From the NCBI GenBank assembly GCA_019114945.1, contig DXEN01000010.1, positions 62,001 to 126,000 of the forward strand: a stretch of 64,000 bases of DNA, given 5' to 3'. Source of the DNA: Candidatus Parabacteroides intestinigallinarum. Its GTDB lineage: Bacteria; Bacteroidota; Bacteroidia; Bacteroidales; Tannerellaceae. Both the position numbers and the translations under genes were made by a program. The notes beneath the pieces were generated by a model. The model did no database searches. It worked only from the letters and a program-made list of their open reading frames with translations, and was not told where the DNA came from. This document shows positions 36,406-47,107 of the stretch, in pieces; position 1 is the stretch's first letter, and each line of letters opens with the position of its first letter.

Positions 36406-38094
36406 ATGGCAGACGACAAAAAGATTATTTTCTCCATGGTGGGCGTAAGCAAGATTTACCCACCGCAAAAGCAAGTGCTGAAGAACATATATCTATCTTT
36501 CTTCTACGGAGCGAAGATCGGTATCATCGGTCTGAACGGCTCCGGAAAGTCTACCTTGCTGAAAATCATAGCCGGCTTGGACAAGGAATACCAAGGCGAC
36601 GTGGTTTTCTCGCCGGGCTACTCGGTGGGGTATCTGGAGCAAGACCCGAAACTGGAGCCGGGTAAGACCGTGAAAGAGATCGTACAAGAAGGCGTGCAAG
36701 ATATCGTGAATACCTTAAAGGAATACGAGGAGGTGAACGAGCGGTTCAGCGATCCGGAAATCTTGGAGGACCCGGATAAGATGGACGCCCTCATTAACCG
36801 CCAGGCGGAACTGCAAGATAAAATCGACGCCACCGACGCCTGGAACCTGGATAGCCGGCTGGAGCGGGCGATGGACGCTTTGCGCTGCCCGCCGGAGGAC
36901 CAAATCGTGGATACACTATCCGGAGGCGAGCGTCGCCGGGTGGCGCTTTGCCGCTTGTTGCTACAACAACCGGACGTATTATTGCTCGACGAGCCGACGA
37001 ACCACCTGGACGCCGAATCGATCGACTGGCTGGAGCAACACCTACAACAATATGCGGGAACCGTGATTTGCATCACGCACGACCGCTATTTCCTCGACCA
37101 CGTAGCGGGATGGATCCTGGAATTAGACCGCGGGGAGGGAATTCCTTGGAAAGGAAACTACTCTTCTTGGCTGGATCAGAAGACGAAACGGATGGCACAA
37201 GAGGAGAAGCAGGCCAGCAAGCGCCGCAAGACGCTGGAGCGCGAGCTGGAATGGATCCGCATGGCTCCCAAGGCACGTCACGCGAAAGGCAAGGCGCGCT
37301 TAAACTCGTACGAGGCTTTGCTGAACGAGGACCAAAAGGAACGGGAGGCGAAACTGGAGATTTTCATACCCAACGGCCCCCGATTGGGCAACAAAGTCAT
37401 CGAGGCGCATCACGTAGCGAAAGCGTTCGGCGAGAAATTACTGTTCGACGACTTGAACTTCGTACTTCCTCCGAATGGTATCGTAGGTGTCATCGGTCCG
37501 AACGGGGCGGGAAAGACTACCTTGTTCAAGCTAATCATGGGATTGGAGAAGGTCGACAAAGGCTCTTTCGAGGTAGGCGAGACCGTACGTATCGGATATG
37601 TGGATCAGAACCATAAGGACATCGACCCGAAGAAAACCGTCTACCAAGTAGTCTCCGGCGGACAAGAGTTGATGCGCATGGGTGGCAAGGACGTGAACGC
37701 GCGCGCCTACTTATCGAAGTTCAATTTCTCGGGTGCCGACCAAGAGAAACTCTGCGGCGTGCTCTCCGGAGGCGAGCGAAACCGCTTGCACCTGGCGCTC
37801 ACGCTGAAGGCCGACGCGAATGTACTCTTGCTGGACGAGCCCACGAACGACATCGACGTGAACACGCTACGCGCCTTGGAGGAGGGATTGGAGAACTTCG
37901 CGGGTTGCGCCGTCGTCGTCTCGCACGACCGTTGGTTCCTCGACCGTATCTGTACGCATATCCTCTCGTTCGAGGGCGACTCAAACGTAGTGTTCTACGA
38001 AGGCTCTTACTCGGAATATGAGGAATACAAACGCAAGGTATTGGGCGAGACCGAGCCCAAACGGGTGCGTTATCGCAAATTAATTGTCGATTAA
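36406..38094 (+). CDS. ettA: ABC-F protein, energy-dependent translational throttle EttA
   Basis: Cytoplasmic ATPase that binds the ribosomal E site and gates the first elongation step according to ATP/ADP. 562 residues with two ABC domains and no membrane part. Walker A motifs are GLNGSGKSTLLK and GPNGAGKTTLFK. Signatures are LSGGERRRVALCRLL and LSGGERNRLHLAL, and DEPTNHLD and DEPTNDID precede the Walker B ends. The linker between the domains has the charged ABC-F helix pair with RHAKGKARLNSYE. The arm segment in the first domain supports EttA over other ABC-F types. Confidence 0.93.
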   Translation: MADDKKIIFSMVGVSKIYPPQKQVLKNIYLSFFYGAKIGIIGLNGSGKSTLLKIIAGLDKEYQGDVVFSPGYSVGYLEQDPKLEPGKTVKEIVQEGVQDIVNTLKEYEEVNERFSDPEILEDPDKMDALINRQAELQDKIDATDAWNLDSRLERAMDALRCPPEDQIVDTLSGGERRRVALCRLLLQQPDVLLLDEPTNHLDAESIDWLEQHLQQYAGTVICITHDRYFLDHVAGWILELDRGEGIPWKGNYSSWLDQKTKRMAQEEKQASKRRKTLERELEWIRMAPKARHAKGKARLNSYEALLNEDQKEREAKLEIFIPNGPRLGNKVIEAHHVAKAFGEKLLFDDLNFVLPPNGIVGVIGPNGAGKTTLFKLIMGLEKVDKGSFEVGETVRIGYVDQNHKDIDPKKTVYQVVSGGQELMRMGGKDVNARAYLSKFNFSGADQEKLCGVLSGGERNRLHLALTLKADANVLLLDEPTNDIDVNTLRALEEGLENFAGCAVVVSHDRWFLDRICTHILSFEGDSNVVFYEGSYSEYEEYKRKVLGETEPKRVRYRKLIVD

Positions 38095-38119
38095 ATTATC
38101 ATCTTAATAATTCAAGCGT

Positions 38120-38770
38120 ATGAATAAAATGGTATCATTGGCTATCGTGGCGGCCTCTTTCCTCGGCCTCTCCCACTCTGCCGACGCGCAAAAAGCGGTG
38201 AAATTATTCAACGGGAAAGATCTTTCCAATTGGAATTTCGTGGTAGATAAAAACGCCGTCCCGGCGGATCAAGTCTTCTCGGTCGAGAATGGAGTGATCC
38301 ATATCAAAGGGAATCCCTTTGGCTATATGTACACGAAAGAAAAATACAGCGATTATAAATTGCACGTGGAATGGCGTTGGCCGGAGGGCGTAGAGTCGAA
38401 CAGTGGCATCTTCCTGCTGATCGCCGACCCGAAGAATCCTTTCCCGAACGGCATCGAGTGCCAATTGCACGCGGGCGACGCGGGCGATTTCGTCCTGTTA
38501 GGCGGCTCCGACTTAGTGGAGTATCACCAACGTCCCGGCACGGAGCGTCCGCAATTCCCGGTGGTAAAGAAGCATACGGAATCGAGCGAGAAGCCCGCCG
38601 GCGAGTGGAACGAGGCGAATATCTTCGTGAAAGACGGCGTGATTACGGTGTACGTGAACGGCGTTTATCAGAATACGGGAACAAACAAGGTGAAGGAAGG
38701 CTTTATTGGCCTGCAAAGCGAGGGCAAGGATGTCCAATTCCGGAACGTCACGCTGACTCCTTGGAAATAA
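38120..38770 (+). CDS. Exported DUF1080 (3-keto-disaccharide hydrolase-like) protein
   Basis: 216 residues. A signal peptide (MVSLAIVAASFLGLSHSADA) is followed by a concanavalin-like DUF1080 domain: KLFNGKDLSNWNF, LHVEWRWPEGVESNSGIFLLI, ECQLHAGDAGDFVLLGGS and the C-terminal GFIGLQSEGKDVQFRNVTLTPW. Members have been linked to 3-keto-glycoside hydrolysis. No partner oxidoreductase nearby. Family call sound, substrate unknown. Confidence 0.88.
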   Translation: MNKMVSLAIVAASFLGLSHSADAQKAVKLFNGKDLSNWNFVVDKNAVPADQVFSVENGVIHIKGNPFGYMYTKEKYSDYKLHVEWRWPEGVESNSGIFLLIADPKNPFPNGIECQLHAGDAGDFVLLGGSDLVEYHQRPGTERPQFPVVKKHTESSEKPAGEWNEANIFVKDGVITVYVNGVYQNTGTNKVKEGFIGLQSEGKDVQFRNVTLTPWK

Positions 38771-38839
38771 GTGAGCCGCGTCACTCCAAAGACATATATA
38801 TAATATAAGGTATAAATAACGATTTATCTTGAGCGAACA

Positions 38840-40120
38840 ATGAAAAGAGACAACATTATTTTCGACATTATCGAGAAAGAGCATCAACGCCAATTGAAAG
38901 GCATCGAGTTGATCGCTTCTGAGAACTTTGTCAGCGACCAAGTCATGCAGGCGATGGGCAGCTGCATGACGAATAAATACGCGGAAGGCTATCCGGGCAA
39001 ACGCTATTACGGTGGATGTGAGATAGTGGACCAAAGCGAGACCATCGCGATCGAGCGCCTGAAGAAACTCTTCAATGCGGAATGGGCGAACGTACAGCCG
39101 CATTCCGGCGCGCAAGCCAACGCCGCGGTATTCTTCGCGGTGCTGAATCCGGGCGATACGTTCCTGGGATTGAATTTAGCGCACGGTGGTCACCTCTCGC
39201 ACGGTTCTCCCGTGAATAGTTCTGGTATTCTGTACCATGCCACCGAATATAACGTAAAAGAGGAAACCGGACGAGTGGACTACGACCAAATGGAAGAGGT
39301 CGCCTTACGCGAGAAACCGAAACTGATTATCGGCGGTGGCTCCGCTTATTCCCGCGAATGGGACTACAAGCGTATGCGCGAGATCGCCGATAAGGTAGGC
39401 GCCTTGTTGATGATCGATATGGCGCACCCGGCGGGCCTGATCGCCGCTGGCTTGTTGAACAACCCGTTGGAATACGCCCATATCGTCACTTCGACAACAC
39501 ACAAGACCTTACGCGGTCCGCGAGGCGGTATTATTTTGATGGGCAAGGATTTCGAGAATCCGTGGGGCAAGAAGACACCGAAAGGCGAGATCAAGAAGAT
39601 GTCCCAATTGTTGGATTCCGCGGTATTCCCCGGCACCCAAGGCGGTCCGCTCGAGCACGTGATCGCGGCCAAGGCCGTAGCTTTCGGCGAAGCCTTGGAG
39701 CCCGAGTTCAAGACCTATCAGGCCCAAGTGAAAGCGAACGCCGCCACTATGGCACAAGCGTTCATCGACAAAGGATACAAAATCATCTCCGGCGGTACGG
39801 ACAACCATAGTATGCTGATCGACCTCCGCACGAAGTTCCCCGACCTGACCGGAAAGGTAGCGGAGAAAGCCTTGGTAGCGGCCGACATCACGGTCAACAA
39901 GAACATGGTACCGTTCGATAGCCGCTCCGCGTTCCAGACATCCGGTATCCGTGTCGGGACACCGGCGATCACGACTCGCGGCGCGAAAGAACCGCTGATG
40001 GGCGAGATCGTGGAACTGATCGATACCGTCTTGGCGGCACCTGAATGTGATAAGACCATCACGGCGGTTCGCGAGAAGGTGAACAGCATCATGAAGGATT
40101 ATCCGATTTTCGCATGGTAA
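38840..40120 (+). CDS. glyA: Serine hydroxymethyltransferase
   Basis: PLP enzyme that converts serine and tetrahydrofolate to glycine and methylene-tetrahydrofolate. 426 residues. [21 protein letters not shown] and [17 protein letters not shown] occur near the start, [15 protein letters not shown] follows, and the PLP Lys is at about residue 222 in [14 protein letters not shown] threonine dehydrogenase gene 4 kb away also feeds glycine, but the genes are not in one operon. Confidence 0.97.
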   Translation: MKRDNIIFDIIEKEHQRQLKGIELIASENFVSDQVMQAMGSCMTNKYAEGYPGKRYYGGCEIVDQSETIAIERLKKLFNAEWANVQPHSGAQANAAVFFAVLNPGDTFLGLNLAHGGHLSHGSPVNSSGILYHATEYNVKEETGRVDYDQMEEVALREKPKLIIGGGSAYSREWDYKRMREIADKVGALLMIDMAHPAGLIAAGLLNNPLEYAHIVTSTTHKTLRGPRGGIILMGKDFENPWGKKTPKGEIKKMSQLLDSAVFPGTQGGPLEHVIAAKAVAFGEALEPEFKTYQAQVKANAATMAQAFIDKGYKIISGGTDNHSMLIDLRTKFPDLTGKVAEKALVAADITVNKNMVPFDSRSAFQTSGIRVGTPAITTRGAKEPLMGEIVELIDTVLAAPECDKTITAVREKVNSIMKDYPIFAW

Positions 40121-40144
40121 AACAATTTTATTCGCTAAATATCA

Positions 40145-42505
40145 ATGGACATGAAAAAACTTATCGCGACAATTTGCGCGGGCGCGGTGTTGGGCTTTAT
40201 CACCTCGTGCGACAACGCACCAAAAACGGTGAAGCCTTACAACCAAGGGATTAACATCATCCCCACACCTGTCAGCCTTACGCAAAATGATGGGAGCTTC
40301 AAACTGGGCAAGGGCACGAAAGTATATGCCTCCACTCCGGAAGCGAAGACCGTAGCCGAGTTTTTCGCGGCTAAGCTGAACACGGCGACCGGCTATACGA
40401 TCGCCGTAACCGATAAAGAAGTCGCCAACGGAATCTCGTTGACAATCGACAACACACTCGACGTAAACGACGAGGGCTATACCCTTGATGTTACGAAAAA
40501 CAACGTAAGCGTCAAGGCGAAGACCGCGCAAGGCCTGTTCTACGGTATGCAATCGTTCTTGCAATTACTGCCGGCGGAAATCGAAAGCCCGTCCGTGGTA
40601 ACGGATGTCGCTTGGACAGCCCCGGCGGTCGCTATCAAGGATGAGCCTCGTTTTGGTTATCGGGGCATCATGCTGGATCCTTGCCGCCATTTCATGCCGC
40701 TCGAAAACGTAAAGAAGTATATCGACGTCTTGTCGCTCTTCAAGATCAACCGTTTGCATTGGCACCTGACCGACGACCAAGGTTGGCGTATCGAGATCAA
40801 GAAATACCCGAAACTGACCGAGATCGGCTCCAAGCGCATCGAGGGCGAGGGAACCGAGCATGGCGGCTTCTATACGCAAGAGGAAATCAAGGAAGTGGTA
40901 CAATACGCCGCCGATCATTTCATCACGGTCATTCCGGAATTGGAGTTGCCGGGTCACGAGATGGCAGCCATCGCCGCTTATCCGGAACTCTCTTGCAAAG
41001 GCGAGCCGGGAACACCGCGTATCATCTGGGGCGTGGAGGACATCGTCATGTGCCCGGGTAAGGAAGATATGTTCGAGTTCCTGGAGGACGTGATCGACGA
41101 GATGGTTCCGCTTTTCCCGAGCGAGTATTTCCACATCGGTGGCGACGAGTGCCCGAAAACCAGCTGGAAGAATTGTCCGCTCTGCCAGGCACGCATCCGA
41201 AAGGAAGGCTTGAGGGGCGACAAGGAGCATACGGCTGAGGAGAAACTCCAAAGCTACGTCATCCAGCGCATGGAGAAATACTTAGCGACCAAGGGTAAGA
41301 AAATTATTGGCTGGGACGAGATTCTGGAAGGCGGCTTGGCTCCCACGGCGACCGTTATGTCGTGGCGTGGCGAGGAAGGCGGTATCGCCGCGGCTTCCAT
41401 GAACCATACGGTAATTATGACGCCGGGTGGCAACGGTATGTACCTGGACGCTTTCCAAGGCGACTCGAAAATCGAGCCGGTGACGATTGGAGGTTTCACG
41501 CCATTGTCGAAAACATACAGCTACAACCCGATACCCGACACCTTGGCTCAAATGGGCAAGGGCGACTTCATCCTTGGCGTGCAAGGCAACACATGGGCGG
41601 AATATATGTACACCGAGGAGAAACGGGAGTATATGATCTTCCCGCGTATCCTGGCCGTAGCCGAAATCGGTTGGACACCGCTCGACCGGAAGGATTACAA
41701 GGATTTCGAGCGCCGTATCGAGAACGCTTATGTCCGTCTCGACGCGCATAACGTAAACTACCACATCCCGCTACCCGAGCAACCGAACGGCTCGTGCGAC
41801 TTCGTCGCTTTCACGGATAAGGCGACACTCACGTTCCAAACCACCCGTCCGATCAAGATGGTCTATACATTAGACGGCTCGGATCCGACACCCGTCTCCA
41901 CGGCTTATACCGATCCGATCGAGCTTACGGAGAGCGCGACGTTGAAGATCGCGTCCGTCCTGCCTTCGGGAAAGATGAGCCGCGTCCGTACGATCCAAGT
42001 AGAGAAACAACCGTTGGCACCCGCCAAGACGGTCGACAAGACCACGCCGGGCCTCACGATGGAAGTGTACGACGGCATGTATCTTTCCGTAGCCGACTTC
42101 GAGGCGAAGAAGCCGCAACCACGCGCGACGAAGGTCATTACCAAGACACGCGAGCTGACGGCGCAAGTACCCGCTCCCGAGTCGATGCGAGGCGTTAAGC
42201 AATATGCCGCCATCGCTACCGGTTATGTGAACATCCCGGAAGATGGTGTCTACTACATCTCCTCCGATCTGGAAGAGGTTTGGATCGATGGAAAATTAGT
42301 GGTAAACAACGGCGGAGAGGTGAAACGTTTCTCGCGTCACGACACATCCGCCGCCTTGGCCAAAGGCTTGCACGAGGTTAAATTAGTATTCTTGGGACAC
42401 ATCATCGGTGGCTGGCCTTCCAACTGGAACGACGGCAGCGTTAAATTACGCAAGTCCGACGCGGATAAGTTCCAACCGATTACACCCGAGATGCTTTCAC
42501 ATTAA
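40145..42505 (+). CDS. GH20 beta-N-acetylhexosaminidase lipoprotein
   Basis: 786 residues. Lipoprotein signal peptide ending in FITSC, so anchored in the membrane, most likely the outer one. A GH20b domain (about 35-150) precedes the catalytic GH20 barrel (about 155-510), which has the Asp-Glu pair D334-E335 in HIGGDECPKTSW. A chitobiase C-terminal-like domain (TFQTTRPIKMVYTLDGSDPTP) follows, then a PA14-like domain (YDGMYLSVADFEAKKP to the end) that likely binds glycan. Removes terminal GlcNAc or GalNAc from host or cell-wall glycans. Start at 40145 or the ATG two codons later. Confidence 0.93.
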   Translation: MDMKKLIATICAGAVLGFITSCDNAPKTVKPYNQGINIIPTPVSLTQNDGSFKLGKGTKVYASTPEAKTVAEFFAAKLNTATGYTIAVTDKEVANGISLTIDNTLDVNDEGYTLDVTKNNVSVKAKTAQGLFYGMQSFLQLLPAEIESPSVVTDVAWTAPAVAIKDEPRFGYRGIMLDPCRHFMPLENVKKYIDVLSLFKINRLHWHLTDDQGWRIEIKKYPKLTEIGSKRIEGEGTEHGGFYTQEEIKEVVQYAADHFITVIPELELPGHEMAAIAAYPELSCKGEPGTPRIIWGVEDIVMCPGKEDMFEFLEDVIDEMVPLFPSEYFHIGGDECPKTSWKNCPLCQARIRKEGLRGDKEHTAEEKLQSYVIQRMEKYLATKGKKIIGWDEILEGGLAPTATVMSWRGEEGGIAAASMNHTVIMTPGGNGMYLDAFQGDSKIEPVTIGGFTPLSKTYSYNPIPDTLAQMGKGDFILGVQGNTWAEYMYTEEKREYMIFPRILAVAEIGWTPLDRKDYKDFERRIENAYVRLDAHNVNYHIPLPEQPNGSCDFVAFTDKATLTFQTTRPIKMVYTLDGSDPTPVSTAYTDPIELTESATLKIASVLPSGKMSRVRTIQVEKQPLAPAKTVDKTTPGLTMEVYDGMYLSVADFEAKKPQPRATKVITKTRELTAQVPAPESMRGVKQYAAIATGYVNIPEDGVYYISSDLEEVWIDGKLVVNNGGEVKRFSRHDTSAALAKGLHEVKLVFLGHIIGGWPSNWNDGSVKLRKSDADKFQPITPEMLSH

Positions 42506-42514
42506 CAATTAACA

Positions 42515-42580
42515 ATTGATGATTGACAATTGACAATTAAAAGGACGACACTGGATAATTGTCAATTGTCAATCGTCAAT
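42515..42580. repeat. 24 bp AT-rich inverted repeat upstream of trmD
   Basis: Arms 42515-42538 and 42557-42580 pair at 23 of 24 positions, built from AATTGTCAAT-type words. GTCAATCGTCAATTATCAATTAT-like sequence is shared with 56260-56284, so this is a dispersed element. Confidence 0.8.
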
Positions 42581-42595
42581 TATCAATTATAACGT

Positions 42596-43270
42596 ATGCG
42601 CATAGATATACTCACCGTACTACCCGAGATGATAGAAGGAACGATAAACTGCTCCATTCTGAAAAGGGCGCAAGACAAAGGATTGGCGGAGATTCATCTA
42701 CATAATTTACGAGACTATACAACCAATAAATGGAGACGGGTAGACGATTATCCGTTTGGGGGCGAAGCCGGCATGGTGATGCAAATCGAACCTATCGACC
42801 GGGCGATATCAGCGTTAAAGGAAGAACGGGAATATGACGAGATTATCTACACCTCGCCCGATGGAGAGACGTTCAACCAACCCATGGCCAACCAGATGTC
42901 CTTACTCAACAACATGATTATTTTATGCGGCCATTACAAAGGCATCGATTACCGCATACGCGAACACTTGATCACCAAGGAAATCTCCGTAGGCGACTAT
43001 GTGCTCACCGGCGGGGAATTGGCGGCGGCGATTATCGCGGACGCCGTAGTCCGTTTGATACCGGGCGCTATCGGCGACGAGCAAAGCGCCCTGTCCGACT
43101 CTTTCCAGGACAATTTACTGGCACCGCCGGTCTATACAAGACCCGCCGAATATAAAGGATGGAAAGTTCCGGAAGTCTTGCTCTCCGGCCATCAACGCAA
43201 AATCGAGGAATGGCGTTTGCAACAAGCGCAAGAGCGCACCGCACGCTTACGGCCCGACTTGCTCAAATAA
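42596..43270 (+). CDS. trmD: tRNA (guanine-N1-)-methyltransferase
   Basis: Methylates G37 of tRNAs, which prevents +1 frameshifting. 224 residues with the trefoil-knot SPOUT features: [14 protein letters not shown] near the N-terminus, [15 protein letters not shown] and [25 protein letters not shown]. The C-terminal [12 protein letters not shown] is also conserved. The usual rimM/rplS neighbours are absent; here it stands alone after an AT-rich inverted repeat. Confidence 0.96.
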   Translation: MRIDILTVLPEMIEGTINCSILKRAQDKGLAEIHLHNLRDYTTNKWRRVDDYPFGGEAGMVMQIEPIDRAISALKEEREYDEIIYTSPDGETFNQPMANQMSLLNNMIILCGHYKGIDYRIREHLITKEISVGDYVLTGGELAAAIIADAVVRLIPGAIGDEQSALSDSFQDNLLAPPVYTRPAEYKGWKVPEVLLSGHQRKIEEWRLQQAQERTARLRPDLLK

Positions 43271-43315
43271 CGGCTCTCCGAAAAGCCGGACACGCCTTTT
43301 TACGCAGAAAACAAC

Positions 43316-43393
43316 AATGGGCATTCTTAGCTCCTTATAATGCCCATCCTTGGATACGAATAATGGGCATTGTCCGACCCGAACAATGCCCAT
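43316..43393. repeat. Four alternating units with 23 bp period after trmD
   Basis: AATGGGCATT at 43316 and 43362 alternates with its reverse complement type AATGCCCAT at 43339 and 43385, giving an exact 23 bp step and two potential hairpins. The bases between the cores are not conserved. Between the convergent trmD and threonine dehydrogenase genes. Confidence 0.8.
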
Positions 43394-43419
43394 CATAAAT
43401 ATCCATCTTTCGAAGCGAT

Positions 43420-44373
43420 TTATTTCTTCAAGCGCTCTTTCAGTTTTACCAACATATCTTGTGTCATTGCCTCCAAGTCGTACTCCGGCTTCCAGCCCCA
43501 TTCCTCGCGGGCGCACGTATCATCCAACGAATTCGGCCACGACTCGGCGATCGCCTGACGCAGCGGATCCACCTTATACTCCATCTGGAAATCAGGCATA
43601 TGTTTCTTGATACTGTTATAGATGATTTCCGGATCAAAGCTCATCGAAGCGATGTTGAACGAGTTCCGATGAACAAACTTCGATGCGTCCGCCTCCATAA
43701 TCTCGATCGCGGCACGCAAGGCATCCGGCATATACATCATATCCATAAACGTACCCGCGGCGATCGGACAAACGAATTTCTCGCCCTTAACAGCCGAATA
43801 ATAAATATCCACGGCGTAATCCGTCGTTCCGCCTCCCGGAGGTGTCACGTAGGAAATCAATCCCGGGAAACGCACCGAACGTGTATCCACGCCGAAACGA
43901 ATATTATAATAATCGCTCAGTAACTCGCCGGAAACCTTTGTCACGCCATACATCGTGCGCGGATTCCGGATCGTGTCCTGCGGTGTCTTGTCCTTCGGCG
44001 TATTGTTACCGAACACGCCAATCGAACTGGGCGTGAATACGGCGCAATGCATCTCGCGAGCGACCTCAAGCACATTGAACAATCCACCCATGCCTATCTT
44101 CCATGCCAACTGCGGTTTCGCCTCAGCGACAGCGGACAGCAAGGCAGCCAAGTTATAAATCGTATCGATATTATAGCGCGATACCGTCTCGGCGATCTGC
44201 TGCTCGTTCGTGATGTCCACGATAGCGGACGGGCCCGACTCCAGCAACTCCCCTTTCGGCTCAGCGCCCGGAATATAACCGGCCACTATATTTCCACTAT
44301 AAATTCCTCTCAACTTCATGGTCAACTCGGAACCAATCTGGCCGGTCGATCCAATTACCAATATATTCTTCAT
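43420..44373 (-). CDS. NAD-dependent L-threonine 3-dehydrogenase, short-chain (epimerase-like) type
   Basis: Oxidises threonine to 2-amino-3-ketobutyrate, the first step of breakdown to glycine. 317 residues. NAD-binding GSTGQIGSEL at the N-terminus, NLAALLSAVAEAKPQLAWKIGMGG, the catalytic Ser/Tyr/Lys set in FTPSSIGVFG and MYGVTKVSGE, then FPGLISYVTPPGGGTTDYAVDIYY, match the UDP-galactose-epimerase-like TDHs of Bacteroidetes. No glycine C-acetyltransferase gene is adjacent. A TACCTTTG -7 box lies upstream. Confidence 0.88.
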   Translation of the reverse strand: MKNILVIGSTGQIGSELTMKLRGIYSGNIVAGYIPGAEPKGELLESGPSAIVDITNEQQIAETVSRYNIDTIYNLAALLSAVAEAKPQLAWKIGMGGLFNVLEVAREMHCAVFTPSSIGVFGNNTPKDKTPQDTIRNPRTMYGVTKVSGELLSDYYNIRFGVDTRSVRFPGLISYVTPPGGGTTDYAVDIYYSAVKGEKFVCPIAAGTFMDMMYMPDALRAAIEIMEADASKFVHRNSFNIASMSFDPEIIYNSIKKHMPDFQMEYKVDPLRQAIAESWPNSLDDTCAREEWGWKPEYDLEAMTQDMLVKLKERLKK

Positions 44374-44406
44374 TGCTCTTATTTAAGATTAAATTTTACT
44401 CACGGA

Positions 44407-44414
44407 CAAAGGTA
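44407..44414 (-). promoter_or_regulatory. Bacteroides-type -7 box ahead of the threonine dehydrogenase gene
   Basis: On the minus strand TACCTTTG matches TAnnTTTG, 33 bases before the start at 44373. No clear -33 box. Confidence 0.45.
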
Positions 44415-44474
44415 AAGAGAATAACATATCTAAGGATGTATTTCCTCTCTTTTTTAACATCTTTAGCACCCCAA

Positions 44475-44684
44475 TCACGATAAGACCGTAGCCTTAAAGC
44501 CCGCCTCGCCTACCGCGGCGACAATCGCCTCGGCCGGCAGGTCCGTGGTAATCGTCAATGTCTTGTCCGGCGACTTCAAGTCGATCGACCAAGCGTCTTC
44601 TTTCACCAACTGATTCAATTTCGCGCCAATAGCCGCCACACAGCCGCCACACTTCGCATTCGTTTTAAATTTCAATGTCGACAT
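44475..44684 (-). CDS. Heavy-metal-associated (CopZ-like) small metal chaperone
   Basis: 69 residues from MSTLKFKTNAKCGGC (start 44684; a longer frame to 44753 enters the copA end). One HMA fold with the CxxC metal site C12-G-G-C15 and a typical EAGFKA-like end. Likely carries Cu(I) to the P-type ATPase encoded just upstream. The usual Met in the MxCxxC loop is replaced by Ala-Lys, a difference from classical CopZ. Confidence 0.88.
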   Translation of the reverse strand: MSTLKFKTNAKCGGCVAAIGAKLNQLVKEDAWSIDLKSPDKTLTITTDLPAEAIVAAVGEAGFKATVLS

Positions 44685-44739
44685 CTTTTTATGTTTTATA
44701 AGTTTTACATTTATTCCCTGAGCGCCTCGCTCAACGGAT

Positions 44740-46965
44740 TCAAAACCGTACAAATTTCAATCGCAAACTATTCATCACCACCGACACGGAGCTAAAGGCC
44801 ATCGCCGCGCTCGCCAGCATCGGGTTCAACAGCAAACCGTTGACCGGATACAATACACCCGCCGCCAGTGGAATACCTATCAAGTTGTAGATAAATGCCC
44901 AAAACAAATTCTGATGAATCGAGCGCACCGTCCGTCGCGATAAGCGAATCGCGTCGGGCAACGACATCAAATCGGAAGTCATCAGCGTAACCATCGCCAC
45001 ATCCATCGCGATATCCGTTCCCTTGCCCATCGCGATACTCACGTCCGCACGGGCCAACGCTTGCGAGTCGTTGATGCCATCGCCCACCATCGCCACTTTT
45101 TTACCCGCCGCCTGCAATGTTTGGATATATTCATCTTTTCCTCCGGGCAAAACGTTCGCCTTATAATGAGATATTCGTAACGAGGAAGCGATCTTCCCTG
45201 CGGTACGCTCGCCATCGCCCGTCAGTAAATGCACCTCTATTCCCATCGCTTCCAATGTCTCGACCGCCTTGGCGGAAGTAGGCTTCAGCCGATCCGATAT
45301 AGCGAGAATCGCCAACAATTCCGATTCATTCCCATAATACACCACGCTTTTCCCTTCCTCTTCCCAACGCTCGATCCGCTTTTCCACCTCCACGGGAACC
45401 ACGGCCCGGAAAGAATCCAGGAAACCCTTGCTGCCCACCCAATAGACAGCATTGTTCACCCAAAGCCGGACGCCCCTTCCCGTCACGCTCTCAAACCGGT
45501 CGGCCTCCACCGCCGATCCCTTCCTATCCTCCAGCCACGACACGATGGCCGAAGCCAACGGATGCTCGGACTTCATCTCCGCCTCATACAGAATATTCAA
45601 CGCCTCCTGATTCTCGCCCGATATCCAATAGGCATCTGTCACCGCCGGGACACCTTCCGTCAACGTTCCTGTCTTATCCAACACGATCGTATTGATCTTG
45701 CATAAATTCTCCAAAGCGAACGCATCCTTAATCAATATATGCCGCTCGGCGCCTTTCCCTATACCGACCATCAACGCCGTAGGCGTAGCCAATCCCAAAG
45801 CGCAAGGGCAAGCGATTACCAACACCGACACCGCCGACAACAAAGCATGGGAAAAATAAGCGGTTCCCCCGACCGCCATCCAGACGACAAACGTAATGAC
45901 CGCCAAGCCGACTACCACCGGCACGAAGATAGCACTCACCTTATCGACAATCCGCTGTACCGGAGCCTTGCTTCCTTGCGCTTCTTGTACCATCCGTACG
46001 ATCTGCGCCAACACCGTATCCCGTCCCACGCTCGACGCCCTCATCCGGAAAGCGCCCTTCTGATTGATTGTACCCGCCAGCACGGTATCGCCCTCCGTCT
46101 TCCCGACCGGAATTGGCTCGCCGCTCAACATGCTCTCGTCCACCGAGGAAAAGCCGCTCGTAATGCTTCCGTCCACCGGAATCCGCTCGCCGGGACGCAC
46201 ACTTACGATGTCGCCCACACGCAACAACGCGATCGCTACCTCTTCCTCCTCGTCCTCCCGTACACGTCGGGCGGTCTTTGGTTGCAGCCCCATCAATCCC
46301 TTAATCGCCGAAGAGGTGCTGTTCTTCGCCCGCTCTTCCAACAACTTCCCTAACAGGACAAAACCGATAATCATGCTCGAAGCCTCGTAATAGACATGCG
46401 GTTCCAATCCCCGCTCCGTCCAAAACGAGGGATAAACGGTATTAAACAAGCTAAAGCAAAAAGCGATAGAGGTACTAAGCGCCACCAACGTATCCATATT
46501 CGCCACGCCATGCAAAGCGTGACGCACGCCATTCACGTAAAACGAGCGACCGAACACGACCATGACCACCAACGAGAGCGCCGTCATAACCCACGCGTCG
46601 CCCGGCACATGCCAACCCATCATTCCCCACAAAGCGATCGGGATCGAGAAAACCCACGCCCCGATCGTATCCCGACGCAAGCGGACATACCGTTTCCGCT
46701 CCATGGCTTCTTGGATAACGGCCGGATCCTCCTCCTCGACCACCAAATCGTAACCGGCGGCCCGTACCGCCTCCCGCATCGTTAACGGCGTAATCGCCGA
46801 AGGATGGTATCTCACCGTTAGCGTATTCGCGGCGAAGTTCACCGTCGCTTCCTCTACACCATTCAGCCCTCTCACTGTAGTTTCCACATTATTGGCGCAT
46901 ACAGCACAACTCATATCGAGCACCGGCAAGGTCCTCGTCTCAATCTCTTTTCCCTTGAAACCCAT
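44740..46965 (-). CDS. copA: Copper-translocating P1B-type ATPase
   Basis: Inner-membrane pump exporting Cu(I). 741 residues. One N-terminal HMA domain with MSCAVC (Cys20, Cys23), membrane helices, the phosphatase-loop SGEPIPV, the ion-binding CPC at residues 386-388 in [11 protein letters not shown], the phosphorylated Asp in DKTGTLTEG (430), the HP motif in SEHPLA and [14 protein letters not shown]. All P1B features are intact. Forms a pair with the CopZ-like gene 55 bases downstream. Confidence 0.95.
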   Translation of the reverse strand: MGFKGKEIETRTLPVLDMSCAVCANNVETTVRGLNGVEEATVNFAANTLTVRYHPSAITPLTMREAVRAAGYDLVVEEEDPAVIQEAMERKRYVRLRRDTIGAWVFSIPIALWGMMGWHVPGDAWVMTALSLVVMVVFGRSFYVNGVRHALHGVANMDTLVALSTSIAFCFSLFNTVYPSFWTERGLEPHVYYEASSMIIGFVLLGKLLEERAKNSTSSAIKGLMGLQPKTARRVREDEEEEVAIALLRVGDIVSVRPGERIPVDGSITSGFSSVDESMLSGEPIPVGKTEGDTVLAGTINQKGAFRMRASSVGRDTVLAQIVRMVQEAQGSKAPVQRIVDKVSAIFVPVVVGLAVITFVVWMAVGGTAYFSHALLSAVSVLVIACPCALGLATPTALMVGIGKGAERHILIKDAFALENLCKINTIVLDKTGTLTEGVPAVTDAYWISGENQEALNILYEAEMKSEHPLASAIVSWLEDRKGSAVEADRFESVTGRGVRLWVNNAVYWVGSKGFLDSFRAVVPVEVEKRIERWEEEGKSVVYYGNESELLAILAISDRLKPTSAKAVETLEAMGIEVHLLTGDGERTAGKIASSLRISHYKANVLPGGKDEYIQTLQAAGKKVAMVGDGINDSQALARADVSIAMGKGTDIAMDVAMVTLMTSDLMSLPDAIRLSRRTVRSIHQNLFWAFIYNLIGIPLAAGVLYPVNGLLLNPMLASAAMAFSSVSVVMNSLRLKFVRF

Positions 46966-46993
46966 CTTTTATCCGTCCTTTTCAAACAACGGA

Positions 46994-47001
46994 CAAATAT
47001 A
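46994..47001 (-). promoter_or_regulatory. Bacteroides-type promoter ahead of copA
   Basis: On the minus strand TATATTTG (46994-47001) matches TAnnTTTG, and TTTA lies 18 bases upstream (47020-47023). I see no clear CueR-type dyad. Confidence 0.5.
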
Positions 47002-47074
47002 AGGAAAATTCATATGCAATAAAGTCGCAATGTTTTTTTCACCCTTCCAAGATGAGAAATCACGGAATTTTCCC

Positions 47075-47082
47075 TAAGTTTG
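47075..47082 (+). promoter_or_regulatory. Bacteroides-type -7 box ahead of the M24 peptidase gene
   Basis: TAAGTTTG matches TAnnTTTG exactly, 26 bases before the ATG at 47108. Confidence 0.45.
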
Positions 47083-47107
47083 AAGCCCGAAACAATACAA
47101 TGATAAA

